A stretch of DNA of 64,000 nt, taken from positions 286,718-350,717 of the forward strand of contig NZ_BMIJ01000005.1 in assembly GCF_014641945.1 (NCBI RefSeq). The letters run 5' to 3'. The position numbers and the translations under genes are program-made. The DNA is from Marinobacterium zhoushanense. GTDB lineage: Bacteria; Pseudomonadota; Gammaproteobacteria; Pseudomonadales; Balneatricaceae. Of the stretch, positions 1 through 7,822 are shown piece by piece (position 1 is the first letter of the stretch; every line of letters starts with the position of its first letter). The notes under the pieces are model-generated. The model had not been told where the DNA came from and made no database searches. It saw only the letters and a program-made list of their open reading frames with translations.

Positions 1-1347
1 CTCGCTGCCGATGGCGTCCCACATCAGCTTCATGATCTTGATCCGGTCCAGATGCGTAATATCGCCTGAGCCGCGACAATAGCGCGCCAGGTTTGCATTC
101 AGCTCCGGATTCTTCAGGTCCAGGTTGCTTCCCGGCAGGTAGATCAAGCCGCTGGCCGCAGTGGTTTTGATGATGTGGAAGATCTTGTCATAGGCCATCG
201 GCGCAAAGGTGCGGTAGTTGAACGCCGATTCCGTCGGTGGCAGGTAAGCGCCACTCTTCCACTCTTCGGCGGCCAGGCACATGTGATCGGTGATCGACCA
301 GAACAGGTTGCGCCAAGCCACCACTTCGCCGAGTTCCGCCGATACGTTGCGAAACGCCAGAGTGCCGGTGCACTCCAGCACCTGCTCCAACAGACCGGCG
401 AGGAAATCCAGCTTCACCGCAAAACGGGTGCACGCCTGCAGCGGGTAGAGGCGGCCGAAACCGGCGGCGAAGCCCCACTGCATCAGCTTCTGCTTGTCGC
501 GGTAGATCAGCACATCCTCCCAGGGGATAAAAACATCCTCCAGGATCAGAATCGCGTCGTTCTCGTCGAAGCGCGACGACAGCGGGTAATCGAACGGGGA
601 GGCAGTAGCGGTGGCGTTCTTCTCATAGGAGACGCGGGAGATCAGCTTGACCCCGTCGGCGTTCATTGGGGTGATGAATAGCAGGGCGAAGTCCGGATCG
701 TCACCGATCTCCTGTACTGCGGTCTGGCCGATGAAGTTGTAGTGGGTCAGCGCCGAGTTGGTCGCCACCACCTTGGCGCCATTGACGAAGATACCGGCGT
801 CGGTCTCGCGGGTGACATGGACATAAACATCCTTGACCTCGTCGCTGGGCTTATCGCGGTCGATCGGCGGGTTGACGATGGCGTGGTTCAGGTAGAGGCA
901 GTGCTCCTGGATCCGCTGGTACCAGGTGCGGGCATTGCCGGCGAAATCACCGTAGAACTCCGGGTTGGCGCCGAGCACGTCGCCGAACGCGGCCTTGTAA
1001 TCCGCGGTGCGGCCCATCCAGCCGTAGCTCATGCGTGCCCATTCGGCAATCGCATCGCGTTGCTCCAGCAGCTCTTCGCGTGAGCGGGCGTAGCGGAAGA
1101 ACTTGTGCGTGTAACCGCCGCTGCCGGTGTCGGTCTGCCAACACAGCTTATGGTGGGTCTCCGGTGCGTGCAGGGCGTCGTACAGCTTGGCCACGCTGTC
1201 GCAGGCGTTCTGGAACGCGGGGTGGGAGGTCACATCCTCGACCAGCTCGCCGCCGTAGTAGACCTTGCGACCGTCGCGCAGGCTGGCGCGGAACTCATCA
1301 CCGTTGAACGGGCGGCCTCTCTCGCGGATATGGGATTCGGGCTTCAT
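1..1347 (-). CDS. 4-hydroxyphenylacetate 3-monooxygenase-type flavin monooxygenase (HpaB/PvcC family), C-terminus cut by window edge
   Basis: The first 449 codons are present and the rest lies beyond the left edge; full family members run to about 480-520 residues. The translation reads as the oxygenase component of a two-component FADH2-dependent hydroxylase: an N-terminal region beginning MKPESHIRERGR, the central stretch with ETDAGIFVNGAKVVATNSAL, and the family segment DENDAILILEDVFIPWEDV. Such enzymes hydroxylate phenolic substrates using reduced flavin from a separate HpaC-type reductase, which is not in the window. The start is set by GGAG six bases before ATG. The leader carries a hairpin over that site and an operator-like palindrome, and a LuxR-type gene lies just upstream in the same orientation. 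The exact substrate cannot be told from sequence. Confidence 0.85.
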   Translation of the reverse strand, partial: MKPESHIRERGRPFNGDEFRASLRDGRKVYYGGELVEDVTSHPAFQNACDSVAKLYDALHAPETHHKLCWQTDTGSGGYTHKFFRYARSREELLEQRDAIAEWARMSYGWMGRTADYKAAFGDVLGANPEFYGDFAGNARTWYQRIQEHCLYLNHAIVNPPIDRDKPSDEVKDVYVHVTRETDAGIFVNGAKVVATNSALTHYNFIGQTAVQEIGDDPDFALLFITPMNADGVKLISRVSYEKNATATASPFDYPLSSRFDENDAILILEDVFIPWEDVLIYRDKQKLMQWGFAAGFGRLYPLQACTRFAVKLDFLAGLLEQVLECTGTLAFRNVSAELGEVVAWRNLFWSITDHMCLAAEEWKSGAYLPPTESAFNYRTFAPMAYDKIFHIIKTTAASGLIYLPGSNLDLKNPELNANLARYCRGSGDITHLDRIKIMKLMWDAIGSE

Positions 1348-1350
1348 CGT

Positions 1351-1386
1351 GTTCTCCGTTGTTATTGCTATAACCTGACGGAGAAC
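1351..1386 (-). promoter_or_regulatory. Leader hairpin covering the hpaB-like ribosome binding site
   Basis: Seen directly: GTTCTCCGT (1351-1359) and ACGGAGAAC (1378-1386) are perfect 9-base inverted repeats. In the minus-strand mRNA the downstream arm is ACGGAGAAC, which contains the GGAG ribosome binding site ending just before the start codon. The 18-base interval itself folds as GTTAT-AGCA-ATAAC. The folded leader would mask the ribosome binding site. A translational switch is inference. Confidence 0.5.
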
Positions 1387-1413
1387 AGCTTAAGGCGATC
1401 GGACCCGGAGCTC

Positions 1414-1434
1414 TGTCCCCAACAATTGGGGACA
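1414..1434. promoter_or_regulatory. Perfect palindrome, candidate operator of the hpaB-like gene
   Basis: TGTCCCCAA and TTGGGGACA form a perfect 9-base inverted repeat around a 3-base centre. It is centred about 77 bases upstream of the hpaB-like start codon and lies between that gene and the end of the LuxR-type gene. The symmetry fits a dimeric LuxR-family helix-turn-helix protein, and the neighbouring regulator is the obvious candidate; the pairing is inferred. Confidence 0.5.
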
Positions 1435-1458
1435 AACAGGAGCAAAAAAAGGCGGAGC

Positions 1459-2229
1459 TCAGCTGCAGAGGGCGAACAGCTGGCCGCGGCTGGAGATGCC
1501 CAGCTTATCGTAGGCGCGCTTGCGATAGGTGATCACGCTGCTGACGGCGATATCCAGCTCGGCGGCGATCGCTTCGTTCTTCTTGCCGCGCAGCACCGCG
1601 CGGCACACCTGCTGTTCCCGCTCGGACAGGAACGCCAGCGGACCCTCCTGCAACAACTGCTCGTTGAGCTGAAAATGTTTGCTGACCATGGCGGCGATCA
1701 GTCGGGTCGCCTGATGGGTGAACGCCGGGTCGTCAAAGCGGGCGTCCAGTTTCTCTGCGCGGCGGTAAAGGTTGATGTAGAAGTTGCCATTGCCGGTGCC
1801 GCGGATGATCGCCAGCTTGTCCAGAAACCCCGGGGTTTTGAAAAACGCCTCGCGGTAACGCCGGTTCATGTCGGTGGTCAGGTCGTCGAGGCGGGCGACC
1901 TGTGTCTCGCCGGCCTGCACCGTGCGCAGGGTGTCGAAATTTGGGTCCTGCAGATAATGGCGCTCGCTGACGTAGCGCTCGGCCAGTTCGCGGGCCGATT
2001 CATCCTCGGCGAAATCCTTGTACAGCAGCGTCGACACCTTCTGACCGTCGCGGCAGAAGAACACCATGCACTGCTCGGTGCCGAAGGCATCGTGCAACCA
2101 ACTCAGGAACGGCTCGTAAAACTCCGTGGTGCCGAGCTGGTCGAGCGCTTCGATCAGGGCCGGGGAGGGCAGTGGCGGTGTCAATGCGGTCGTCATAATT
2201 GTGGTCTGGGTATCATCGAGTGCCCCCAA
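1459..2229 (-). CDS. LuxR-family transcriptional regulator
   Basis: A 256-residue protein with a C-terminal LuxR/GerE helix-turn-helix at about residues 195-256 (LSEREQQVCRAVLRGKKNEA, then the AAELDIAVSSVITYRKRAYDKL helices, split here across the recognition helix). The N-terminal 190 residues resemble a ligand-sensing domain but show no receiver aspartate and no clear autoinducer-binding signature. The start is probably TTG at 2229 because AGGAGG lies four bases upstream; an in-frame ATG at residue 12 has no such site. It lies directly upstream of the HpaB-like gene, same strand, separated by 111 bases that hold the palindrome, so it likely controls that gene. Confidence 0.8.
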   Translation of the reverse strand: MGALDDTQTTIMTTALTPPLPSPALIEALDQLGTTEFYEPFLSWLHDAFGTEQCMVFFCRDGQKVSTLLYKDFAEDESARELAERYVSERHYLQDPNFDTLRTVQAGETQVARLDDLTTDMNRRYREAFFKTPGFLDKLAIIRGTGNGNFYINLYRRAEKLDARFDDPAFTHQATRLIAAMVSKHFQLNEQLLQEGPLAFLSEREQQVCRAVLRGKKNEAIAAELDIAVSSVITYRKRAYDKLGISSRGQLFALCS

Positions 2230-2428
2230 ACTGCCTCCTGATGTAAGGCTGTCATTCGTCGCCCTAAGTGTACCCGCTATGACCGGCTTGTCAGCATCGA
2301 AGACCTGTCAGCTGTGCCGGTGGGTCAGCCCCCGCGTCTGACAGTCGCGCGATTAGCGACCATACTGATAGCTGATTGTCCGCACTGAGCGGTTTCACGA
2401 CCACCCAGCGAACAAGGCAGAACATGGT

Positions 2429-3670
2429 ATGTCTCACTTTCTGCAGGCCTGGCAGCAGGCCGCACTGACCAGCATCGGCTTCTTCTGGATGGCGTTTTGG
2501 GCGTTTGCCCTGGGGTATCTGATCTCGAGCCTGATTCAGGTACTGGTGACCCGTGAGCGCATGCAGCGGATGATGGGCGAATCGGGGCCGACCAGTGTGG
2601 CACTGGGCACCTTCTTCGGCTTTATCTCCAGCTCCTGCAGCTTTGCCGCGCTGTCGACCACACGGGCGCTGTTTCAGAAGGGCGCGGGCTTGGTACCGGC
2701 GCTGGCGTTCATGTTGGCGTCGACCAATCTGGTCATTGAGCTGGGGGTGGTGATCGCCCTGTTTTTGAGCTGGCAGTTTGTCGTTGGCGAGTATCTCGGT
2801 GGGTTGTTGCTGATTGGACTGGCCTGGTTGTTCATCCGCCTGACCCGCCCCGGCGAGCTGATTCGCCAGGCGCGTCAGCGCGGCGACGACGCGCAGGATC
2901 AGCATAACCATGAGCATGATAGCTGGTATACGCAGCTGTTATCGCGCGCGGGCTGGGAGGCGATTGCGGCCAAGTATGTCATGGAGTGGCAGATGGTGTG
3001 GCGGGATGTACTGATCGGTTTTACCGTCGCTGGCATCATCGCCGCATTCGTGCCCGACGCCTTTTTCCAGATGCTGTTCATCGGCGCGGGAGGTGCGCCG
3101 GGCGAGCAGTCGTTTGTCGAGGTGCTGGCGCAGGTGGTGGCGGGACCGGTGGCGGCGTTTTTCACCTTCATCGGCTCCATGGGCAACATCCCTCTGGCAG
3201 CTGTGCTGTTCGACCACGGAGTCAGTTTTGCCGGTGTCATGGCGTTTATCTTCTCCGATCTGGTGGTGCTGCCGGTGCTGCGGATCAATGCGCGTTACTA
3301 CGGCTGGAAGATGGCGCTCTACATCCTGCTGCTTCTGCTGACCTGTCTGATCTGTGCGGCTCTGCTGCTGCATTACGGCTTTTGGGCATTGGATCTGCTG
3401 CCGCAGCGCCAGGACGCCGGGCTGCGCACGCTGGATCTGTTTCAGCTGAACTACGGCTTGGTGTTGAACCTGCTGTTCCTGAGCGTCAGCGCAATTCTGG
3501 GCTGGCTCTGGTGGCAACACTCTGCCAAGTCCGACCATGAGCATGGCCATGATCATGCGCATCACTCTAATGGCTCTGATGGGGCGTTGGGACAGAGGGT
3601 GCTGCGGGTGTTGTCTTGGCTGGCCATGCTCTGGCTGGGTGCCGGGTTGGCAACGACACTCATACCCTGA
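2429..3670 (+). CDS. Predicted permease, UPF0718/ArsP-like, with histidine-rich loops
   Basis: A 413-residue polytopic membrane protein with about ten hydrophobic segments in two homologous halves, as in the DUF318/UPF0718 permeases that include ArsP. The first half has GFISSSCSFAALSTTRAL, where this family keeps a cysteine in a polar intramembrane motif; the second half has FTFIGSMGNIPLAAVLFDHG. Two hydrophilic loops are rich in His and Asp (around residues 155-165 and 368-382, the latter including DHEHGHDHAHH), which suggests metal binding. The substrate is not known. It opens a cluster with the amidoligase and amidotransferase-like genes 58 bases downstream, transcribed divergently from the LuxR-type gene. 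Confidence 0.75.
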   Translation: MSHFLQAWQQAALTSIGFFWMAFWAFALGYLISSLIQVLVTRERMQRMMGESGPTSVALGTFFGFISSSCSFAALSTTRALFQKGAGLVPALAFMLASTNLVIELGVVIALFLSWQFVVGEYLGGLLLIGLAWLFIRLTRPGELIRQARQRGDDAQDQHNHEHDSWYTQLLSRAGWEAIAAKYVMEWQMVWRDVLIGFTVAGIIAAFVPDAFFQMLFIGAGGAPGEQSFVEVLAQVVAGPVAAFFTFIGSMGNIPLAAVLFDHGVSFAGVMAFIFSDLVVLPVLRINARYYGWKMALYILLLLLTCLICAALLLHYGFWALDLLPQRQDAGLRTLDLFQLNYGLVLNLLFLSVSAILGWLWWQHSAKSDHEHGHDHAHHSNGSDGALGQRVLRVLSWLAMLWLGAGLATTLIP

Positions 3671-3728
3671 GTCGGCTGTGATGAGGTCGATGCCAATCGC
3701 TAACATCGAATGACGAGAGCGAGAGAAG

Positions 3729-4712
3729 ATGACTAGCAGTTCGCGTTATCGACAACCGGTCGTGACCCATCGAGCCGATGGCAGTTGGCGTCGGGTCGGG
3801 TTTGAGCTGGAGTTCTCCGGGATCGGTCTGGAGCGGGCGGTTTCGGCCGTTTGCCAGGCACTGAAGGCGACACCCGGAGCGGGCACCGCCGCAGAGCGGA
3901 GAATCGATGTCCCCGGGCTCGGCACATTTCAGGTTGAGGTGGACTGGGACTTTCTCAAACGGGTTGCCGCCGAGCAGGCCGGTGCGGAGGGACCGGACTG
4001 GGCGCAACCGCTGAGCCAGGCCGCCGAGGTACTGGTGCCGGTCGAGGTGGTCTGTCCACCGATCTCCATCGCCGAGCTGGAGCGGTTGGACCCGCTGGTG
4101 AAGACCTTGCGCGAGGCCGGTGCCCAGGGTACCGAAGAGTCGCTGGTGGCGGCCTATGGCGTGCATATCAACCCCGAGCTTCCGGCGCTTGATGCGGCCA
4201 CGCTCAGCGCCTATCTGCGCGCTTTTTGTCTGTTGCAGTGGTGGTTGGTGGAGCGTCATGAGGTCAATCTGGCACGCAAGATCAGCCCCTATATCGATCT
4301 CTATCCAGAGTCCTACACACTTGAGGTACTGGACATGGAGGCGCTGGACATGGAGCGGATCTTCGATCTCTATCTGCAGCACAATGCCACCCGAAACCGT
4401 GCACTGGACCTGCTGCCTCTGCTGGCCCATATCGACGAGCAGCGGGTCCGGGCGGTGGTCGATGATCCCCGTATCAAGTCCCGTCCGACCTTTCACTACC
4501 GGTTACCCAACTGCCACATCGAGCGGCCGGACTGGGCCCTGTCGAGCAGCTGGAATACCTGGTGGATCGTCGAGCAGCTGGCGCAGGATGATGAGGCGTT
4601 GAATACGCTGTCCGCCGAGTATCGGGCGGCACATCGGCCCCTGTTGGGGGTGAGCCGACGACAATGGATCGAGAGGATGCAGCAGTGGCTGACAAGCCAA
4701 GGGTGGGTATAA
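3729..4712 (+). CDS. Amidoligase-family enzyme (PF12224 type)
   Basis: A 327-residue protein that reads as a carboxylate-amine ligase of the amidoligase family, distant relatives of glutamate-cysteine ligase and glutamine synthetase. Visible marks are the N-terminal WRRVGFELEFSG (acidic metal and nucleotide ligands of the first strand), AAYGVHINPEL (the conserved His), KISPYIDLYPESY, and TFHYRLPNCHIERPDW near residue 255. Such enzymes are predicted to form amide bonds between a carboxylate and an amino compound or peptide. The gene overlaps the following amidotransferase-like gene, an arrangement that implies coupled translation. Substrate unknown. Confidence 0.75.
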   Translation: MTSSSRYRQPVVTHRADGSWRRVGFELEFSGIGLERAVSAVCQALKATPGAGTAAERRIDVPGLGTFQVEVDWDFLKRVAAEQAGAEGPDWAQPLSQAAEVLVPVEVVCPPISIAELERLDPLVKTLREAGAQGTEESLVAAYGVHINPELPALDAATLSAYLRAFCLLQWWLVERHEVNLARKISPYIDLYPESYTLEVLDMEALDMERIFDLYLQHNATRNRALDLLPLLAHIDEQRVRAVVDDPRIKSRPTFHYRLPNCHIERPDWALSSSWNTWWIVEQLAQDDEALNTLSAEYRAAHRPLLGVSRRQWIERMQQWLTSQGWV

Positions 4713-5380
4713 CCGGTAACGCCCGGCGCTGGTCGCCGGGATGGTGGTGCGCGGCGTTGGCCGTGCGGCTCTGCGGCGGAATCCCGCAGCGCATCAGCGT
4801 GCGCCACCCGGTGCTGGAAGGACTGCCCGATGGCCTGATCATCGGCGGTGGCGATGATATCAGCCCGGAGCACTATGGGGGCGATCTGGAGGCCAAGGTC
4901 AAGCTGGATCCGCAACGCGATCAACTCGAGATCGACTGGATCCGCAAGGCGCTGGCGAACGGAATTCCACTGCTCGGTATCTGTCGAGGCGCGCAACTGA
5001 TCAATGTGGTGCTCGGCGGTGCCCTGCATCAGGATATCCGTCATCTGCGCCAACTGACCTACAACCGACCCGGACTGCTACCCACCAAACAGGTGCGGGT
5101 CGCCAACGACAGCCATCTGGCGGAGGTGTGCGGCACCAACCGGCTGCGGGTGAACAGCCTGCACCATCAGGCGATCAAGGTGGCTGGTGAGGGGCTGGCC
5201 GTGGTCGGCTGGGATCTGGACCAATTGACACAGGCGGTGGAGCACATCCGGCGTGAGCCGATTATCGGCGTGCAGTGGCATCCGGAATACCTGATCTACC
5301 TACCCTCTCAACTGGCGCTGTTCCGCTGGCTGGTACGGCGCAGCCGACCCTCTGCACCTGATGCGGGGGAGAACCCATGA
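4685..5380 (+). CDS. Class I glutamine amidotransferase-like hydrolase (peptidase C26, gamma-glutamyl hydrolase type)
   Basis: The triad is visible: nucleophile Cys in GICRGAQLIN and His with following Glu in GVQWHPEYL. The helper motif NSLHHQAIK is typical of gamma-glutamyl-gamma-aminobutyrate hydrolase (PuuD-like) members. The most likely start is GTG at 4685, with GAGAGG about eight bases upstream, giving a 231-residue protein beginning MADKPRVGITGN; an ATG at 4664 would add seven residues without a good ribosome site. It overlaps the amidoligase by 28 bases. The pair could make and cut, or feed ammonia to, the same gamma-glutamyl-type amide. Confidence 0.8.
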   Translation: MADKPRVGITGNARRWSPGWWCAALAVRLCGGIPQRISVRHPVLEGLPDGLIIGGGDDISPEHYGGDLEAKVKLDPQRDQLEIDWIRKALANGIPLLGICRGAQLINVVLGGALHQDIRHLRQLTYNRPGLLPTKQVRVANDSHLAEVCGTNRLRVNSLHHQAIKVAGEGLAVVGWDLDQLTQAVEHIRREPIIGVQWHPEYLIYLPSQLALFRWLVRRSRPSAPDAGENP

Positions 5381-5598
5381 AGCCGTTGCTTGATCAGGCC
5401 GTACGTCATTCGATACTGGCGCTGGTCGCGCTGGCAACTCCGTCGTTGATCAGCGCCTGGCCAGGGTTGGCTTGCCGGCTGTCGGTCTCAGTGCAATGCG
5501 CAGCAGCCTTGTGTGCAGCGCTTGGCGTGGGAGGTTGCGAAGGTCTGTTCCCGAAAGCCGGGGATGAGGCGAGTGGCTATGCGGCCAAATGCAAGTAA
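5377..5598 (+). CDS. Small hydrophobic, cysteine-containing hypothetical protein
   Basis: A 73-residue ORF whose ATG overlaps the stop of the amidotransferase-like gene (ATGA). It has a hydrophobic stretch at about residues 13-52 and five cysteines, four of them in the second half. No family was recognised. The coupled start argues for a real gene; the lack of known homology and the short length argue for caution. If real, it is a candidate substrate or membrane partner of the amidoligase pair. Confidence 0.35.
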   Translation: MKPLLDQAVRHSILALVALATPSLISAWPGLACRLSVSVQCAAALCAALGVGGCEGLFPKAGDEASGYAAKCK

Positions 5599-5666
5599 AG
5601 CCTCAGCTGATTGAAAGTCCCGGCCAGGAAACCGCTTGCCTGTCAGGATAAAATTGGTCTGGAGCC

Positions 5667-5987
5667 TTAGCCTTCTGCCAGTTTTACCAGCTTTTCCGGC
5701 ACGAGATCTCGGTGCACCTTCACGGGGATGTCGGTAGCTCTGCGACCGTAGGGGTTAATGGAGGTGTAGCGGTTTGAACTCTCCATCCGACGGCGCTTTT
5801 CCGTGTTGGATCGACGGTCGATCACCGATGCCCGGCGCTCATCACCCTCGTAGCGCGCGAATTTATAGGCTTTCCACCACTCCTCGGCGTGCTGCAGGGT
5901 GGATAGATGGGGGCTTATCTGGTGGTCAACTTCATTCAGCCAGTAATAAACGATCCGGCCGTCCAGCAGGTCCTTGATCAGATACAT
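5667..5987 (-). CDS. Hypothetical protein, tandem paralogue A
   Basis: A 106-residue protein of no recognised family. It shares most of its length with the gene at 6190-6570: both start MYL-KDL-D-RIV-YWL, both have AEEWWKA, and both carry an arginine-rich core (IDRR followed by EKR-RM) and SINPYGRR-TD-P-KV. The arginine-rich part resembles basic linkers seen near signalling domains, but no GGDEF, PilZ or receiver domain is present. GGGAGGA precedes the start by about nine bases. The leader is also similar to that of its paralogue, so the whole unit was duplicated. Confidence 0.7.
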   Translation of the reverse strand: MYLIKDLLDGRIVYYWLNEVDHQISPHLSTLQHAEEWWKAYKFARYEGDERRASVIDRRSNTEKRRRMESSNRYTSINPYGRRATDIPVKVHRDLVPEKLVKLAEG

Positions 5988-6189
5988 AGCGACGTGTCCT
6001 CCCTGTTATCGCTGCATCGGGGTATAGAGCCGTTCCTTTAGCTCTGGGCTTTACCCTACCACTAATGGGGTGTCTCAGGGGGCTATCTTAACCCGAAAAT
6101 TTGGCTAAGTTTTTTGAGGCGTCGCAAGAAACAGGTGTTCGGATGGAGTATTACAAGCCGGCAGTCTGTGAAGCCGAGCTCAGGCGGCT

Positions 6190-6570
6190 TCAGGAGCGCC
6201 GATTGACCCGCAGGGTGGAAGCGTAGGTGGTCATGTAGTAGAGGAGGCGCTTTTCCGCCGTGAGTTCCAGCAGCTTTTCAGCAGCGAGATCTATATCCAC
6301 TTTGATCGGCTGGTCGGTCACTCTTCGACCATAGGGATTGATAGAGGCGAACCGGTGGGAGTTATCCATCCGTTGTCGTTTCTCGAAATCGGTGCGCCGA
6401 TCAATGATCGACTTGCGTCTTTCGTAACCCCTGTATCGCTCGAACATGAGCGCTTTCCACCACTCTTCGGCGTCCTGGAAAGTACATAGCTCGGGGCTGA
6501 CTTCGCAGCCAGTTTCATCCAGCCAGTAGAATACGATGCGGCAGTCAATCAGATCTTTGACCAGATACAT
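6190..6570 (-). CDS. Hypothetical protein, tandem paralogue B
   Basis: A 126-residue paralogue of the gene at 5667-5987. It keeps the AEEWWKA and SINPYGRR motifs and IDRR, and has about 20 extra C-terminal residues ending TLRVNRRS. Function is not recognised. Two diverged copies with similar leaders suggest a duplicate kept under selection. A 200-base gap separates the two genes, so each probably has its own promoter. Confidence 0.7.
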   Translation of the reverse strand: MYLVKDLIDCRIVFYWLDETGCEVSPELCTFQDAEEWWKALMFERYRGYERRKSIIDRRTDFEKRQRMDNSHRFASINPYGRRVTDQPIKVDIDLAAEKLLELTAEKRLLYYMTTYASTLRVNRRS

Positions 6571-6867
6571 AGGGATCTGCCCTTCTTAATAGCGCAGCAT
6601 AAGAGCAGAGAGTCGTCCCTTAAGCCTGGCGCCTAATTCCATAACGCGCGCTTCGTGCGTCCTGAAAGTCCAGTCTCAATATAGTTGCTGTGGGGCGATT
6701 GTGAGAACTGGTTGTCACGAGTGTGCGAAGGCTGGCGCATTTGGTGAAGGAGGTCGGAGGGGCGAGCAGAGGACTTTGCGCCGATCGTGGTCGGGAGCGG
6801 TGAGGTAGTCTTCGTCTATCCGGAGACACTTGGGTGGAATTTGAGGGTGTTTGGATGATTCAGGCAA
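6571..6867. other. Gene-free stretch upstream of paralogue B
   Basis: No convincing gene is present. The first 65 bases (about 6571-6635) resemble the stretch just upstream of paralogue A (about 5988-6052), with shared blocks such as CGCTGCAT/CGCAGCAT and AGAGCCGT/AGAGTCGT at the same spacing, so this is the duplicated leader and presumably the promoter. A 69-codon minus-strand ORF (6620-6829) lies here but has random-looking, arginine-rich composition. The remainder shows nothing I can name. Confidence 0.5.
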
Positions 6868-6895
6868 CAAAAAAGCCTGTAAAACAGGCTTTTTT
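6868..6895 (-). terminator. Rho-independent terminator of ssrA
   Basis: AGCCTGT and ACAGGCT form a stem with a short T/A loop, flanked by six or more A on one side and T on the other. It starts 12 bases beyond the CCA end of the tmRNA, so it terminates ssrA on the minus strand. The A/T flanks would let it work in both directions. Confidence 0.8.
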
Positions 6896-6906
6896 GCATC
6901 GTATTT

Positions 6907-7265
6907 TGGTGGAGGTGGCGGGTTTCGAACCCGCGTCCGCCAATCCTCTGCCTCGAGATCTACATGCTTAGGCTTCTCTATTTAATTAACCCGTCACGAC
7001 CCGAGAGCCAGGGTGTTATGGGCGAGCCTTTTTAGTTTTAACCGTTCAGCTTAAGGCGAAGCATCCGGGCGATTCTGTCTCATATGACACCGCGAACCTC
7101 TGAGTTACAGACACCTTAGAGTGCGGCGCTAGCTGACTTAAGCAGCTAGAGCGTAGTTATCGTCGTTTGCAACTATAACTAGTGTGATGAGGGATTTACG
7201 AGAATCATCACGTTCTCGGCATGCACCAAAGGGTTCGTAATCAGCGTCGAAGCCAAGTCACCCCC
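6907..7265 (-). ncRNA. ssrA: tmRNA (transfer-messenger RNA)
   Basis: The 5' end GGGGGTG (7265-7259) pairs with CACCTCC just before the encoded ACCA at 6910-6907, forming the alanyl acceptor stem with one G-U pair as in E. coli. The T-arm GGGTTTCGAACCC-like sequence lies at about 6918-6932. The total is about 359 nucleotides, the usual size. It works with SmpB to rescue stalled ribosomes and tag the nascent chain. It sits directly downstream of smpB. Confidence 0.96.
7138..7170 (-). other. tmRNA proteolysis-tag reading frame
   Basis: Inside ssrA the minus strand reads GCA AAC GAC GAT AAC TAC and continues to a TAA stop, giving the tag ANDDNYALAA. This is the Pseudomonas-like gammaproteobacterial tag; E. 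coli has ANDENYALAA. The C-terminal LAA is the ClpXP/ClpAP degron. Confidence 0.9.
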
Positions 7266-7328
7266 GGATAAGAGCGCGAAGTTTACGCCATTGGTAGACA
7301 ACATGAAAGGGGATTGGTTCTCCCTTCC

Positions 7329-7808
7329 CTAGGCGTTGTGTACCGCCATGGCGCGCTGCTTTTCGCGGTTGGCGTCTTTTTCCTTCTCGGCGGCGCGCTT
7401 GTCATGCAGTTTCTTGCCTTTCACCAGCGCGATTTCACATTTGACGCGGCCGTTTTTCCAATACAGTGCCAATGCGACGCAGGTGTAGCCCTTAGCTTCG
7501 ACAGCGCCGATCAGTTTGTTCAATTCGTTGCGGTTGAGCAGTAGCTTGCGATCGCGTCGTGGGTCGGCAACGACATGCGTGCAGGCAGTGATCAGTGGGG
7601 TGAAGTGTGCACCTACCAGCCAAGCTTCGCCGTTTTTGAATACGACATAGGAGTCGACCAGTTGAGCACGCCCCTCGCGCAGGCTCTTGACCTCCCATCC
7701 GGTCAGGGACAGGCCAGCCTCGAACTTGGTGTCGATAGTATATTCGTGCTTCGCGCGCTTGTTGAGGCAGATGGTGTTTCCGCCCGGAGTCTTTTTCGTC
7801 TTTGCCAT
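7329..7808 (-). CDS. smpB: SsrA-binding protein SmpB
   Basis: 159 residues, the usual length. It reads as SmpB from the start: [19 protein letters not shown], the [18 protein letters not shown] block, and the lysine-rich C-terminal tail ([19 protein letters not shown]) that enters the decoding centre. It brings tmRNA to stalled ribosomes; ssrA lies 63 bases downstream. The ATG at 7808 has no ribosome binding site, and a consensus TATAAT lies only eight bases upstream, so the message may be leaderless. Confidence 0.97.
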   Translation of the reverse strand: MAKTKKTPGGNTICLNKRAKHEYTIDTKFEAGLSLTGWEVKSLREGRAQLVDSYVVFKNGEAWLVGAHFTPLITACTHVVADPRRDRKLLLNRNELNKLIGAVEAKGYTCVALALYWKNGRVKCEIALVKGKKLHDKRAAEKEKDANREKQRAMAVHNA

Positions 7809-7816
7809 GGGGCGCG

Positions 7817-7822
7817 ATTATA
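7817..7822 (-). promoter_or_regulatory. Consensus -10 element immediately upstream of smpB
   Basis: On the minus strand TATAAT ends eight bases before the smpB ATG, so transcription should start at or within a base or two of the start codon. The -35 hexamer at 17-base spacing is weak (TTTCTT). No Shine-Dalgarno sequence could fit between. Confidence 0.5.

Noticed and set aside
1105..2241. 378-codon plus-strand ORF across the HpaB-like/LuxR-type region
   Set aside because: Its product is low in family similarity and it lies antisense to two well-supported genes; it is a GC-rich shadow frame.
2249..2266. Pho box near the permease promoter
   Set aside because: A single CTGTCAT occurs, but no second half-site lies 11 bases away.
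4664..4684. ATG at 4664 as start of the amidotransferase-like gene
   Set aside because: No ribosome binding site at good spacing and seven extra polar residues before the conserved start; GTG at 4685 has GAGAGG upstream.
6620..6829. 69-codon minus-strand ORF in the gap before ssrA
   Set aside because: Arginine/serine-rich random-looking product, no ribosome binding site and no coupling to a neighbour.
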